DNA of 64,000 bases from Clostridiaceae bacterium M8S5 (GCA_029227815.1 CP118523.1:62001-126000), one strand, 5' to 3'. Positions 18,234-28,088 are shown, counted from the first letter of the stretch. The notes: generated by a model not told the origin, from the letters alone. Made by a program: numbers and translations.

Positions 18234-19343
18234 ATGTATAGATGGCTGATATTTAATGAGATTTTTTTAGTTATATATTATTGTTGCTATAGCATTAAAA
18301 ACACAGATATTGATGTTACATTTTTAGTGTTAAGTGTATTAATATATCTGTGTTTTAGGTTACTAAATTATATATTTCATGATACAAGGCATAAAAAATA
18401 CTTATCGACATTGATAACAATTTACATTGTAGTTATGTATAAATTATTAGATAATAGTTATATTTTGCTATTGCCTATTAATATGTATTTTCTAACACAT
18501 TATTTTAGATGTTCACATTTGACAAATGTAGTACTTATATTAATGATTATACTATTCTTAAAAATTACTCCATTAGCAGAATTTGCGCTAATTGCAGGAT
18601 TTGAATATTTATTTATAGAAGTCTACATAAGATCAGTTCAGAAAATAAAACACATCACAGAGGAAAATGATAGATTAAGGAATAAAAACAGTCAGCTTTA
18701 TGATATTATAGATAAGCAAAAATGTTATGAAGATGAAATAAAGCACATATCACAGCTAGAGGAGAGAAACAAAATAGCTCAGTCTATACACGATAGCGTC
18801 GGACATACCATAACGGCAAGTATTATGCAATTAGAGGCAACAAGATTATTGATAAATAAAGATATAAAAAAATCAGATAAAATGATACAAAATACTATTA
18901 ATGTATTGAAAGTTGGTATGGAAAAGATAAGGACTACTCTAAGAGAAATAAAACCAAATACAGAAGAGCTTGGGATACATAATCTAAAGTTATTTATAAG
19001 TAAATTGGAAAAAGCAGAAGGATTGAAAACTACTCTTTATTATAATGAGGATATAGACAAGATATCTTATATTCAGTGGAAAATAATACTCTCAAACGTC
19101 ACAGAGTGTTTAACAAATACCTTAAAATATTCCAAAGCCACAAAGGTTAATCTAAAAGTAGAAGTATTAAATAAGATTATTAAGGTAGAGGTTAAAGATA
19201 ATGGATTAGGAAACCTTGTTATAAAGAAGGGGTTAGGATTACTAGGAATGCAAGAGAGAGTTGAAAGTGCCAATGGAAAATTGATAATAGATGGATCAAA
19301 TGGGTTTTCGGTAATAACTTTGTTACCAATAGTAATAGAATAA
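18234..19343 (+). CDS. sensor histidine kinase, NarL/LiaS type (HisKA_3)
   Basis: A 369-residue membrane kinase. The first 135 residues hold about five hydrophobic segments, followed by a coiled linker rich in Lys/Glu, the HisKA_3 dimerisation helix EERNKIAQSIHDSVGHTITA with the phospho-accepting His, and a HATPase_c domain with GLGLLGMQERVESANGK. ATG with AGGAGGGTG upstream and TATAAT near 18207. Coupled to the response regulator 14 bases downstream and divergent from the ABC-2 operon it probably controls. Confidence 0.92.
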   Translation: MYRWLIFNEIFLVIYYCCYSIKNTDIDVTFLVLSVLIYLCFRLLNYIFHDTRHKKYLSTLITIYIVVMYKLLDNSYILLLPINMYFLTHYFRCSHLTNVVLILMIILFLKITPLAEFALIAGFEYLFIEVYIRSVQKIKHITEENDRLRNKNSQLYDIIDKQKCYEDEIKHISQLEERNKIAQSIHDSVGHTITASIMQLEATRLLINKDIKKSDKMIQNTINVLKVGMEKIRTTLREIKPNTEELGIHNLKLFISKLEKAEGLKTTLYYNEDIDKISYIQWKIILSNVTECLTNTLKYSKATKVNLKVEVLNKIIKVEVKDNGLGNLVIKKGLGLLGMQERVESANGKLIIDGSNGFSVITLLPIVIE

Positions 19344-19357
19344 AAAGGAGGTGTATT

Positions 19358-19993
19358 ATGTCTATAAAGATACTAATAGCTGATGATGATTCATTAATAC
19401 GTGAAAGCTTAAAAATTATACTAAATATGGACGAAGATTTTGAAGTTATCTCATGTACAGAAAACGGCTTCGAAGCAGTAGAAGAGTGTAAAGAAAGAAA
19501 AATTGATGTGGCACTTTTAGACGTAAGAATGCCTGTTATGAATGGAGTAGAAGCAACAAGGGAGATAGTAAAACAAACTGACACAAAGGTATTGATATTG
19601 ACAACATTTGATGAAGATAAATACATAAAAGAGGCCATAAAAAATGGAGCAAAGGGGTACTTGCTTAAAGATAACTCACCAATAAAAATCAAAGATGCTA
19701 TAAGAACAATCTATAATGGCAATACAGTTTTGCAAGATGTAGTATTAGATAAGCTTAGAGATGGCATATCAAATAAAGTAAACAAAGTTTTGAATACAGA
19801 AGCATTCACGCCTAGAGAGCTTGAAATAATAGAGTCAATAGCACAGGGGTTATCCAACAAGGAAATATCAAAGAAGTTATTTATATCAGAAGGAACAGTT
19901 AAGAACTACATAACTTCAATACTGAGTAAGACTAATTTAAAACATAGAACACAAATAGCAATTATGTTTATAAAAGGAGAAATCGTTACGTAA
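19358..19993 (+). CDS. response regulator, NarL/LuxR family
   Basis: A 211-residue DNA-binding response regulator. The receiver domain has acidic pocket DDD near residues 9-11, phospho-acceptor Asp in ALLDVRMPVMNG and Lys in GYLLKD. The C-terminal LuxR helix-turn-helix is FTPRELEIIESIAQGLSNKEISKKLFISEGTVKNYI (about residues 148-183). Partner of the preceding kinase; the ABC exporter at 14859-18079 is the likely target. Confidence 0.94.
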   Translation: MSIKILIADDDSLIRESLKIILNMDEDFEVISCTENGFEAVEECKERKIDVALLDVRMPVMNGVEATREIVKQTDTKVLILTTFDEDKYIKEAIKNGAKGYLLKDNSPIKIKDAIRTIYNGNTVLQDVVLDKLRDGISNKVNKVLNTEAFTPRELEIIESIAQGLSNKEISKKLFISEGTVKNYITSILSKTNLKHRTQIAIMFIKGEIVT

Positions 19994-20031
19994 ACATGTT
20001 AATAAATCTCATTTAATGTTGATAATAAAAC

Positions 20032-20085
20032 ATAAATACTCACAAAGTATATACTATAATATAACTTGAGTGAGTATTTATATAG
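20032..20085 (+). terminator. long hairpin, probable terminator after the NarL-type regulator
   Basis: A 12-bp perfect inverted repeat, ATAAATACTCAC (20032-20043) with GTGAGTATTTAT (20070-20081), around a 26-base loop. The downstream T-run is weak, so it may also act as an RNA-end stabiliser. Confidence 0.5.
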
Positions 20086-20114
20086 GGTATTTTAAATACT
20101 TGATTTGTAAATAA

Positions 20115-20212
20115 GGAAATTTTAAGCCACTGAAAAAATAGCGGATAGGAGCGTACTAATGTACGTGACTAGTCGGTATTTTTTCGGTAACGCCGGGATT
20201 GGCCATTTTAGA
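20115..20212. repeat. structured dispersed intergenic repeat, copy 1
   Basis: About 98 bases of unusual, hairpin-rich sequence in the convergent gap before the FtsX permease. It contains GCGTAC-TAAT-GTACGT as an inner hairpin, GAAAAAATA paired with TATTTTTTC outside it, and GCCA paired with TGGC as an outer stem. A related element with the same architecture lies at 35806-35910. Both end with AACGC, a few bases, then ATTGG. Confidence 0.6.
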
Positions 20213-20221
20213 ACAAATCCA

Positions 20222-22747
20222 TTAGTGTTCCTTACGGATGTTGTCCACTAGACTCTGCTTATTCATTCTTCTAAGAGGTATATAGGCTGATAGTAGTGTA
20301 AATACTAATACACCTGCTATTGCTACAGCTATATCATTCCAAGGAGTGTTCCAACCAAAATCACTAACTTGCGTTACTATATTGAATAACAAATAGCTGA
20401 GTCCAACACCTATGATAACACCATAGAGCGAAGAAATAATACCATAGTATAATCCTTCAAAACATACCATCTTTTTGAGCTTAAACTCGGACATGCCTAC
20501 TGCTTTCAAGATAGAGAATTCCTTAGTTCTTAATAATAGGTTCGTATTTATAGTGTTTATTATATTTAAACAACTAATCAACGTAATAACAGATACAAAC
20601 CCATATAAGAATATTTTTATAACTAAATTGTTTCTTTTATATTCTTTAGCTTGTTTAATCAAGTCAACATAGTCAAAGTCATTTTTTTCACAATAAGCTG
20701 ATATGCTCTTTGCTACAGCATCATTATCCGAATCACCAACTATACTTACATTCATAGAGTTGTATTTATCGTTACCTATAATATTTTTGTAAACATCTTT
20801 TGAAGTTATCATTATAAATCCATCAGAATGACAATATTTTTTATACGTAAATATACCAGTATCAGCGATAGCAGCTACTTTGACATTTATAGTTTTATTT
20901 TTGTAAGGTGTCACAGGTATAGTATCTCCGACTTTAGTATTAGTTAAATCAAAGTAAGTCTTTTTAAGTTTACCAGTCTCAGGATTTCTAATATATTCTG
21001 ATGCTTGCTTTATTAATATTACACCATTATTTTTATTCATTGTATTAATATCAATCTCACCTGATGTTATTACTTCACCAAATAAATCCAAATTGTTATC
21101 TCCGTAACACATGATATTTGTACTATCAAATTGAACTGTATTATTTGTTACGGTGTATTCACCTTTGCAATATTTACTGAATTCATCTGTCAAAGTGTCT
21201 GTACTAACAGTAGCCTTGACAGGGAAGATCATATTGGGAAATACTCTGTCAATTCCAGATATGTTGACTAAATCATTATATTCTTTTTCAGTTATTGAGC
21301 TCCCATCTCTATTAGATATCATAAATTCATACATATTTGTATTATCCATAAAATTACCATCAAAAGTGAATTTTAAGAAGCTATTAAACACTATAAACAA
21401 TACTATACTAATTACCATAGAGAAGACAGTTATCAAGAACCTTTTTCTATTTCTTCTCAGGTTTTTCCAAGCAAGTCCAGCTTCAAAACCAAATATGTTG
21501 TGTATAAGTGTTCCTAATTTAGATCTTTTAATATTATCTTTTTTGAATTGACCAGTACTCCTAACAGCTTCTAGTGGAGATACTTTTGCTGCAATTCTAG
21601 CAGGTAAAAATGCAGAAGCAATAATAGTCAAAAAACCTATTATAGAGCTAACAATTATAACAAGAGGAGATATTACTACATTTATATCGCTAAATACTTT
21701 ATCAGCACCAATATGACCAATTACATAGAATACAACTTTCATAGCAAAAGTACCACATAATAATCCAATAGGTATACCAATGATACTTATAATAACAGCC
21801 TCTTTAAATACTATTTTTCTAATTTGAGCAGGTGTAGATCCAACACATCTAAGCACACCGAATTGAGAAGCTCTTTCTATAACTGATATATTAAATGAGT
21901 TGAAAATGACAGCTATTGTACTGATGACAACTAACAAAACTATAAATCCTACAAGCATAAATAGAGCTGCATTTAACTCTGTATTAGAACTTTCTCCATA
22001 AAATCCAAGTAATGAATTGTGTACACGAATGTTGTCTATTGGAATTTCTACGTCATTTGCTAGAGTTTTTATTTTGGAGTTAATATCTTTATAAGATTTT
22101 AACTCTATGTCCATAGAATAAACTTCATTTTTTTTCAGATTATTTTCATCTAAGAACGTTAACCCCATAGCGTTCATTTTACCTGAGGTTGTAAGATTAG
22201 GGTACATTGTACCAACAATTTTATATTCTTTTTTATTGCTAGATTCAAAGACGCCTTTATTAATTTCACCTAAGTCTAATGTAACATTATCTCCGATTTT
22301 GGCATTTCCAGGTAGATAGTTCAAAACCCAAGTGTCGACAACTAGCTCATTTGAGTTAGTTGGAAGAGACCCTTCTTTTAATTTAACGGGTGTTATGTCA
22401 GGAGAAAAATTAGAATGGCTTTTTATTTTTATTTTTCTATATCTGTTATTACCATCATAGTTCTTTCCCAGATCTTCTAAAACACCAGTTTTAAATGGTG
22501 TTGATATGCTGTGTTTTTTTACATTGGTGTAATTAGTTAGTATATCTACTTTATCAGGGGTCAAATCTTTTATTGTTATATGATAACTACCATTTCTATT
22601 AATTTCAGATCGTATTAGTTTATCCTGTACACTTGTTATTATAGTAAATATACCAGTGATAAGGGCAACAGACATTATTACACCAAGAATAGTTAGTATA
22701 GTTCTTTTCTTTTGAACCTTTAAGTATCTAGAAGAGATGTTTTTCAT
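20222..22747 (-). CDS. FtsX-family ABC transporter permease
   Basis: An 841-residue permease with an N-terminal helix, a large outer MacB-like domain (about residues 40-260), three helices with FtsX signature (VISTIAVIFNSFNISVIERASQFGVLRCVGSTPAQIRK), a second helix and outer domain, and three final helices repeating the motif (LLLRTKEFSILKAVGMSEFKLKKMV). This duplicated FtsX layout is typical of Clostridial peptide or antibiotic-response exporters. The start overlaps the end of the ATPase gene by 20 bases, so the two are translationally coupled. The substrate is not evident. Confidence 0.92.
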   Translation of the reverse strand: MKNISSRYLKVQKKRTILTILGVIMSVALITGIFTIITSVQDKLIRSEINRNGSYHITIKDLTPDKVDILTNYTNVKKHSISTPFKTGVLEDLGKNYDGNNRYRKIKIKSHSNFSPDITPVKLKEGSLPTNSNELVVDTWVLNYLPGNAKIGDNVTLDLGEINKGVFESSNKKEYKIVGTMYPNLTTSGKMNAMGLTFLDENNLKKNEVYSMDIELKSYKDINSKIKTLANDVEIPIDNIRVHNSLLGFYGESSNTELNAALFMLVGFIVLLVVISTIAVIFNSFNISVIERASQFGVLRCVGSTPAQIRKIVFKEAVIISIIGIPIGLLCGTFAMKVVFYVIGHIGADKVFSDINVVISPLVIIVSSIIGFLTIIASAFLPARIAAKVSPLEAVRSTGQFKKDNIKRSKLGTLIHNIFGFEAGLAWKNLRRNRKRFLITVFSMVISIVLFIVFNSFLKFTFDGNFMDNTNMYEFMISNRDGSSITEKEYNDLVNISGIDRVFPNMIFPVKATVSTDTLTDEFSKYCKGEYTVTNNTVQFDSTNIMCYGDNNLDLFGEVITSGEIDINTMNKNNGVILIKQASEYIRNPETGKLKKTYFDLTNTKVGDTIPVTPYKNKTINVKVAAIADTGIFTYKKYCHSDGFIMITSKDVYKNIIGNDKYNSMNVSIVGDSDNDAVAKSISAYCEKNDFDYVDLIKQAKEYKRNNLVIKIFLYGFVSVITLISCLNIINTINTNLLLRTKEFSILKAVGMSEFKLKKMVCFEGLYYGIISSLYGVIIGVGLSYLLFNIVTQVSDFGWNTPWNDIAVAIAGVLVFTLLSAYIPLRRMNKQSLVDNIRKEH

Positions 22748-23426
22748 TATCCATCACCTCTTCATTAGTTATAATACCATCATTTATTGATATAATTCTG
22801 TCAGCTTGAGAAGCAATATTTAAATCATGAGTAATAATAATCAATGTCTGATGGTATCTCCTAACAGATAGTTTTAACAGGTCTATAATTTCTCTACTAT
22901 TTTTACTGTCCAAATTTCCAGTTGGCTCATCAGCAAGAATAATAGATGGTTTATATGCTAAAGCTCTTCCAATAGATACCCTCTGTTGTTGTCCACCAGA
23001 CAATTCAGATGGAAGGTGTTTTTTTCTATTCTCAAGCCCTAAGATATTCATCAAGTCATTTATATAAGCTTTATCAATTTTTTTATTATCCATAAGTAGA
23101 GGTAATTCAATGTTTTCTCTAGCTGTTAGAACAGGTATCAGATTGTAAAACTGAAATATAAATCCAACCTTTCTCCTTCTAAATATAGCCAATTGTTTTT
23201 CTTTGTAGTTATAAATATCTTCTCCATCAATGATAACTTTACCTGAAGTAGGTCTATCAACACCACCTAATAAATGGAGCAGTGTACTTTTACCAGAACC
23301 ACTTGGTCCTATAATAGCAACAAATTCACCTTGTTTTACAGATAAATTCATATTTTTTATAGCGTCTATTTTATTGTTACCTTTACCATAACTCTTGCAT
23401 AAATCAACAGTTTTTAATATATCCAT
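22728..23426 (-). CDS. ABC transporter ATP-binding protein, MacB/LolD type
   Basis: A 232-residue ATPase with Walker A GPSGSGKST, signature LSGGQQQRVSIGRALAYKP, Walker B IILADEPTGNLDS and H-loop ITHDLNIA, all characteristic of the MacB/LolD/BceA group that partners FtsX permeases. ATG with GGAGGAT upstream. Coupled to the overlapping permease gene. The two-component genes lie just upstream on the same strand, so the four genes resemble an antimicrobial-peptide sensing and export module. Confidence 0.94.
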   Translation of the reverse strand: MDILKTVDLCKSYGKGNNKIDAIKNMNLSVKQGEFVAIIGPSGSGKSTLLHLLGGVDRPTSGKVIIDGEDIYNYKEKQLAIFRRRKVGFIFQFYNLIPVLTARENIELPLLMDNKKIDKAYINDLMNILGLENRKKHLPSELSGGQQQRVSIGRALAYKPSIILADEPTGNLDSKNSREIIDLLKLSVRRYHQTLIIITHDLNIASQADRIISINDGIITNEEVMDNEKHLF

Positions 23427-23529
23427 TTTATCCTCCTACCTTTTTTGCGTTTTTAACAATTATAATTCTAATATGCAAATATTACTAATGAGTGAATAGC
23501 ATCTTACAATTTAGTAAGAATATAATTAT

Positions 23530-24789
23530 TTAAAATATTTTTTTTAAAAAAGTTATGGTAAATTCCGTACCCTTTCCTAGTTTACTCCTAACAGATATAG
23601 AGCCATTCTGTCCTTCAATTATCAGTTTTGAAAGAGCTAATCCTATCCCAATACTGTTACTTTTAACAGAGTTATTGACAGCATAGAATCTCTCAAATAT
23701 ATGAGGAATATCTTTGGGAGCAATACCTTCGCCAGTATCTCGTATAACTATTTGAGATAAGAGAGGTGTTTCGCTAATATAAATATCTATTTTTCCATTT
23801 TCATCTGTATGTTCAATACAGTTCTTTATGATATTTATAAGTGCTTCGCTTAGCCATTCGCTATCTACATTTAAGTATACATTTTTTGTATCTCCAAATA
23901 TTTTAATAGTCTGATTTTTTTTATTAGCCATCATCATGAGAGTATCAACAGAATTTTTAATAGGGCTAATCAAAGGAGTGTGCTTTTTCTTAAATTCAAT
24001 AACCCCTGCTTCAAGACGAGTCATTTTTAGAAGGCTTATTATAAGCCACTGCATTCTGTTCAGTTGAGAGTTACTTTTTTCAAGAAATTTTCTGCGATCA
24101 TCTTTATCTAACCCCTCATTACCAATCAATATGTCATTGAACATGATAAGTGAAGCTAAAGGAGTTTTTAATTGATGAGAAATATCAGAAATAATATTTT
24201 TTAGAAATATCTTATCTTGATTTAATCTATCTAAACTTAACTTGAGTCTATGAGCCATCTGATTGAAATTATTATATAATATACCAAAATCACCTTCTAT
24301 ATCAACAGGCAACAAATACGAAAAATCACCATCTATAACTTTTTCAGAAGCTAAGGATATACTTTTGATTTTTTTGTATATTTTTCTATACTCATAAATC
24401 GTAAGTAATAGTATAGGTATTAACATAAATAGTGCATATAGACTTATTTTGTCACTAAAGTTAGAATAAAAATTTGATAACGTTGGTTGAATAACTATAT
24501 TAGCATCTTCATGATAACCATACGTTTTCATAATACTTCTTCCTAATTCGATTTCTTTATCAGTAGGTTCAGATGTAAAATATTTTGGCAGTTCAGTTTT
24601 AAGTTCTGGGTGGTTTGATAATATTTGGCCTACAATAGCAGTATTGTGATTAATAAGCTCATTATTAAACATTTCGATTTCTAGATTAGCGTAAATACAC
24701 GTAAAAAGGGCAAAAATACACATTACAAGGATTAATTTCCATGCAAAAGATTTAAATTCGCGATTTCTAAAAACTGTCAAATATATCAT
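23530..24789 (-). CDS. sensor histidine kinase
   Basis: A 419-residue kinase. Helix near residues 16-34, outer domain to about 115, second helix, HAMP-like linker (SLASEKVIDGDFSYLLPVDIEGDFGILYNNFNQMA), HisKA with phospho-accepting His in IISDISHQLKTPLASL, and HATPase_c with DTGEGIAPKDIPHIFERFY and GIGLALSKLI. The ATG overlaps the regulator's TGA (ATGA). AAGGAG abuts this ATG directly, so an in-frame TTG at 24780, nine bases from the site, could be the true start. Confidence 0.93.
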   Translation of the reverse strand: MIYLTVFRNREFKSFAWKLILVMCIFALFTCIYANLEIEMFNNELINHNTAIVGQILSNHPELKTELPKYFTSEPTDKEIELGRSIMKTYGYHEDANIVIQPTLSNFYSNFSDKISLYALFMLIPILLLTIYEYRKIYKKIKSISLASEKVIDGDFSYLLPVDIEGDFGILYNNFNQMAHRLKLSLDRLNQDKIFLKNIISDISHQLKTPLASLIMFNDILIGNEGLDKDDRRKFLEKSNSQLNRMQWLIISLLKMTRLEAGVIEFKKKHTPLISPIKNSVDTLMMMANKKNQTIKIFGDTKNVYLNVDSEWLSEALINIIKNCIEHTDENGKIDIYISETPLLSQIVIRDTGEGIAPKDIPHIFERFYAVNNSVKSNSIGIGLALSKLIIEGQNGSISVRSKLGKGTEFTITFLKKIF

Positions 24790-25478
24790 CTCCTTAAACT
24801 AACATCCCATTTATAGCCTAAACCTCTTGCAGTAACGATATATTTAGGTTTTTGGGGGTTGTCTTCAATCTTTTCTCTAAGTCGTCTTATATATACAGAA
24901 AGAGTATTATCGTCAACAAAATCACATTCAACATCCCACAATTTTTCTAGTAATATTTTTCTACTCATTATTTGCTTAGCATTTTTTACGAACATCAGCA
25001 TAAGTTTATATTCTTGTGCAGTTAACAATATTGGGTTATTATTTTTAGAAACTAAACCTTCAAGAGTATTTATTTTTATATCACCAGATACCAGTATATT
25101 TCCTTTAGTGTTACTAGATGTTTTTCTTCTAAGCACTGCTTTAATTCTTGATATGAGTTCTCTTATTCTAAAGGGTTTTGTGATATAATCATCTCCTCCC
25201 ATATCAAGTCCCATTACTACATTGACCTCTTCATCGCAAGCAGTTAAGAATATTATAGATACATTAGATGTATTTCTGATTTCTTCACATAACTCATATC
25301 CATTACCGTCTGGAAGCATTACATCTAAAATTACAAGGTCAAAATTGCCGTTTTTAAAAGATTTTCTTCCACTATCTATAGTATTTGCAGTAGTGACACT
25401 AAAACCTTCATTTTTTAGTGCAAATTCGATACCGAAAGATAAGTTAAGGTCATCTTCAACAAGAAGTATATTATTCAT
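24786..25478 (-). CDS. response regulator, OmpR family
   Basis: A 230-residue regulator. The receiver domain has EDD near residues 7-9, Asp in LVILDVMLPDGNG and Lys in DYITKPF. The C-terminal winged helix includes LLTAQEYKLMLMFVKNAKQIMSRKILLEKLW and the YIRRLREKI recognition region. I chose ATG 25478 because GGGAG lies seven bases upstream; an ATG at 25514 would add twelve residues but has no such site. It probably regulates the downstream ABC genes. Confidence 0.94.
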   Translation of the reverse strand: MNNILLVEDDLNLSFGIEFALKNEGFSVTTANTIDSGRKSFKNGNFDLVILDVMLPDGNGYELCEEIRNTSNVSIIFLTACDEEVNVVMGLDMGGDDYITKPFRIRELISRIKAVLRRKTSSNTKGNILVSGDIKINTLEGLVSKNNNPILLTAQEYKLMLMFVKNAKQIMSRKILLEKLWDVECDFVDDNTLSVYIRRLREKIEDNPQKPKYIVTARGLGYKWDVSLRR

Positions 25479-25637
25479 AGTATTTCTCCCTTCGATTTTA
25501 TAATCTAAACACATACTATTGTCACTTGTACAACTTACATAACCATTATATAATGATTAATATATGTCAAAACTAATTAATATATAAACTAATAATATTA
25601 ATTTGTCAAGATAAAGTCAACAATAAAGGAGAAGGCT

Positions 25638-26084
25638 ATGAAAAAGATTATATCATCTAGCGAAAAAGAAACTAGTGAATTAGGTTTTAATCTAGGACGA
25701 AAGCTAATAGAGGGAAGTGTAGTTTGTCTTATGGGAGATTTGGGTGCTGGCAAGACTACTTTAACGCAGAGCATAGCTAAGGGTTTAGATGTAAAGGACT
25801 ATGTTACAAGTCCTACTTTTACAATAGTAAACGAATACATTGGAAGATATCCGATGTATCATTTTGATGTATATAGAATTTCAGATATAGATGAAATGTA
25901 CGATATAGGTTATGATGATTACATATATTCAGAGGGTGTTTCAGTAATAGAGTGGGCTAATCTAATAGAGGAAATATTACCAAAAGACAGAATAGATATT
26001 AATATTACAAAAAAAGGAAATGAGAGAATTATATATATAACAGCACACGGACAGTCAAATAAAGATATTGTAAAAATGCTTTAA
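25638..26084 (+). CDS. tsaE: tRNA threonylcarbamoyladenosine biosynthesis ATPase
   Basis: ATPase that cycles the TsaB-TsaD complex during synthesis of t6A37 on ANN-decoding tRNAs. The 148-residue protein has Walker A GDLGAGKTTL (about residues 33-42), the conserved TSPTFTIVNEY segment, the HFDVYRI motif and IEWANLIEEILP. ATG with AAAGGAG upstream. tsaB follows 17 bases downstream. Confidence 0.96.
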   Translation: MKKIISSSEKETSELGFNLGRKLIEGSVVCLMGDLGAGKTTLTQSIAKGLDVKDYVTSPTFTIVNEYIGRYPMYHFDVYRISDIDEMYDIGYDDYIYSEGVSVIEWANLIEEILPKDRIDINITKKGNERIIYITAHGQSNKDIVKML

Positions 26085-26101
26085 AATAGGAGTGATAAAT
26101 C

Positions 26102-26803
26102 ATGAAAATACTAGCAGTTGATACATCAAGTATAGTAGCTTCAGTTGCATTAATAGATGATGACAAGTTGCTTTGCGAGTATACAGTAAATTATAAAAGA
26201 ACTCATTCAGAGACTATACTACCAATGATTAAAGAAGTGCTAGACTCTTGCCAATTGAAGACAGGTGATATTGATGTATTTGCCGTTTCAATAGGGCCGG
26301 GATCATTTACAGGCTTACGTATTGGTGTAGCGACAATCAAAGCATTAGCTCATAGTGTAGATAAACCAGTTGTTGGTATTCCTAGTATGGATTCAATGGC
26401 ATATAATATGTTCAATTGTAATAGTTTGATAGTTCCGATGATGGATGCGAGAAGAGATAGAGTGTATACAGGAATCTACACATGGAGAGATAATAAGTTT
26501 GAAGTTATAAAAGCTCAGGATGTAATAGAAATAGAGCAAATCCTTGATGATTTACGAGATAGAGATGAAGAAGTAATTATAAGTGGTGATGGTGGAGTAG
26601 CATATAGAGATATAATTAAAGAGAAACTAGGAGAAAAAGTAGTATTCTCATCAGCTTATGTAAATATGGCAAAGGCTTCATCATTAGCTCAGATGGCATT
26701 GGAGAGAGCAAAAAATAATCAACTTGAATCTTACTATGATTTAGTTCCAGAGTACTTAAGAAAATCTCAAGCTGAAAGAGAATATGAAGAAAAGAACAGG
26801 TGA
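26102..26803 (+). CDS. tsaB: tRNA threonylcarbamoyladenosine biosynthesis protein TsaB
   Basis: Non-catalytic ASKHA-fold partner of TsaD in t6A synthesis. The 233-residue protein starts KILAVDTSSIVASVALI and carries FAVSIGPGSFTGLRIGVATIKALA, the family hallmark. Its stop lies five bases before the rimI start. Confidence 0.96.
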   Translation: MKILAVDTSSIVASVALIDDDKLLCEYTVNYKRTHSETILPMIKEVLDSCQLKTGDIDVFAVSIGPGSFTGLRIGVATIKALAHSVDKPVVGIPSMDSMAYNMFNCNSLIVPMMDARRDRVYTGIYTWRDNKFEVIKAQDVIEIEQILDDLRDRDEEVIISGDGGVAYRDIIKEKLGEKVVFSSAYVNMAKASSLAQMALERAKNNQLESYYDLVPEYLRKSQAEREYEEKNR

Positions 26804-26807
26804 TAAT

Positions 26808-27275
26808 ATGAGCGACGTGACTATTAGAGAAATGATATTAAGCGATATAGAAGCAGTTTGTGAGATTGAGAATAAGTCATTTACAACACCTTGGTCTAAA
26901 AATGCGTTTATAGATGAAATAAAAAATAACAAATTAGCATACTACATAGTAATTAAATCAGGAAAATCAGTAGTAGGATATGCAGGAATGTGGCTCATAT
27001 TGGACGAAGCACACATAACAAATGTAGCAATACATCCTAACTATAGAGGTAAAGGATTAGCAAATCATTTAATAAATGGTGTTTTAGATAGCTGTAAACA
27101 GAAAAAAATACAAAAAGTTACTTTAGAAGTAAGAGAGTATAACAAAACAGCTATATCACTATATAAAAAATTTGGTTTTTATGAGTTTGGAAAAAGAATA
27201 GGATATTATACGGATACAAAAGAAGATGCAATAATAATGTGGTTAGATATGGACTGTAATAATATTATTGACTAG
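26808..27275 (+). CDS. rimI: ribosomal protein S18 alanine N-acetyltransferase (GNAT)
   Basis: GNAT acetyltransferase, 155 residues, predicted to acetylate the N-terminal alanine of ribosomal protein S18. FTTPWSKNAFIDEI, the acetyl-CoA loop NYRGKGLANHLI and the C-terminal LYKKFGFYEFGKRIGYY match RimI. The tsaE-tsaB-rimI order is the common Firmicute arrangement. ATG 26808 has AGGTGAT overlapping the tsaB stop; an upstream ATG at 26784 lies inside tsaB and is less likely. Confidence 0.93.
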   Translation: MSDVTIREMILSDIEAVCEIENKSFTTPWSKNAFIDEIKNNKLAYYIVIKSGKSVVGYAGMWLILDEAHITNVAIHPNYRGKGLANHLINGVLDSCKQKKIQKVTLEVREYNKTAISLYKKFGFYEFGKRIGYYTDTKEDAIIMWLDMDCNNIID

Positions 27276-27326
27276 AAATATGTAATAATGGTATATTAAA
27301 ACTATTAGAATACGAGAGGTGATAGT

Positions 27327-28088
27327 GTGGATGATGAAAAAAACAGGATTCAAATAGAAGAAGATGAACCAGAGGTCATTTTTGACGATATGTATGATGA
27401 TGATATATTCATAGAAGGTGAAAAACTAAGTCCTTTACAAAAGATTATTAAAGTTTTTACTAATCCAAACAAGGCATTCAGAAACTTAGCAGTACATACA
27501 GATTTGATAGTTCCTATGCTTATCGTTTTAATTGGGTTACCAATATTATCATTTTTGCTTCAAAATAAAGAGCAATTCATACAGATGATGATAGACGAAT
27601 ACCAAGCTAATAACATAGTACCGCCAACGGTAGACGCACTTAAAACACAATATTACACTACGAAATTGATGGTTGGATTAGGACCTATTCTTATATGGGT
27701 TGTTAAAGGTTTTATAGTTAGTGGATTTGGTCCAATGCTAGGAGGAAAAGAGAGGAAGTTTAAAGATACAATAGCTGTATTAGCGTACTCATACTTGCCC
27801 GTATTTGCTGGGCAAATAATAGTATCACTGATCTTATTTACGTCTAATGTTAGTCTAAACTTTAGTCTTGGAGCTCTTTTACCTAGTGCATACGATGGAT
27901 CATTTCTTGAAGAATTCTTATCACAACTTAACCTATTTACAATTTGGTATCAAGCTTTAGCGATAGTAGGATTTTCTTACTTGTATGATCTTAAGAAAAG
28001 AATAGCAGCTATACCAGTACTAGCTACTTGGGGAGTGTGGATACTTATATATGCTGGTGCAAATAACTTAGTCAAAACGGCAATGTAA
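27327..28088 (+). CDS. Yip1-family integral membrane protein
   Basis: A 253-residue protein with an acidic cytoplasmic N-terminus (residues 1-35), a segment LQKIIKVFTNPNKAFRNLA and five predicted helices. GLGPILIWVVKGFIVSGFGPMLGGKERKFKDTIAVLAYSYLPVF in the centre is typical of Yip1/YIP5-like domains. GTG start with GAGAGGTGAT upstream. The function is unknown; the position among the t6A genes is probably incidental. Confidence 0.8.
   Translation: MDDEKNRIQIEEDEPEVIFDDMYDDDIFIEGEKLSPLQKIIKVFTNPNKAFRNLAVHTDLIVPMLIVLIGLPILSFLLQNKEQFIQMMIDEYQANNIVPPTVDALKTQYYTTKLMVGLGPILIWVVKGFIVSGFGPMLGGKERKFKDTIAVLAYSYLPVFAGQIIVSLILFTSNVSLNFSLGALLPSAYDGSFLEEFLSQLNLFTIWYQALAIVGFSYLYDLKKRIAAIPVLATWGVWILIYAGANNLVKTAM

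Noticed and set aside
26808..27275. Possible PseH (GNAT) for the pseudaminic acid pathway
   Set aside because: It lies directly after tsaB, has RimI signature segments and is 12 kb from the pse cluster; RimI is far more likely.
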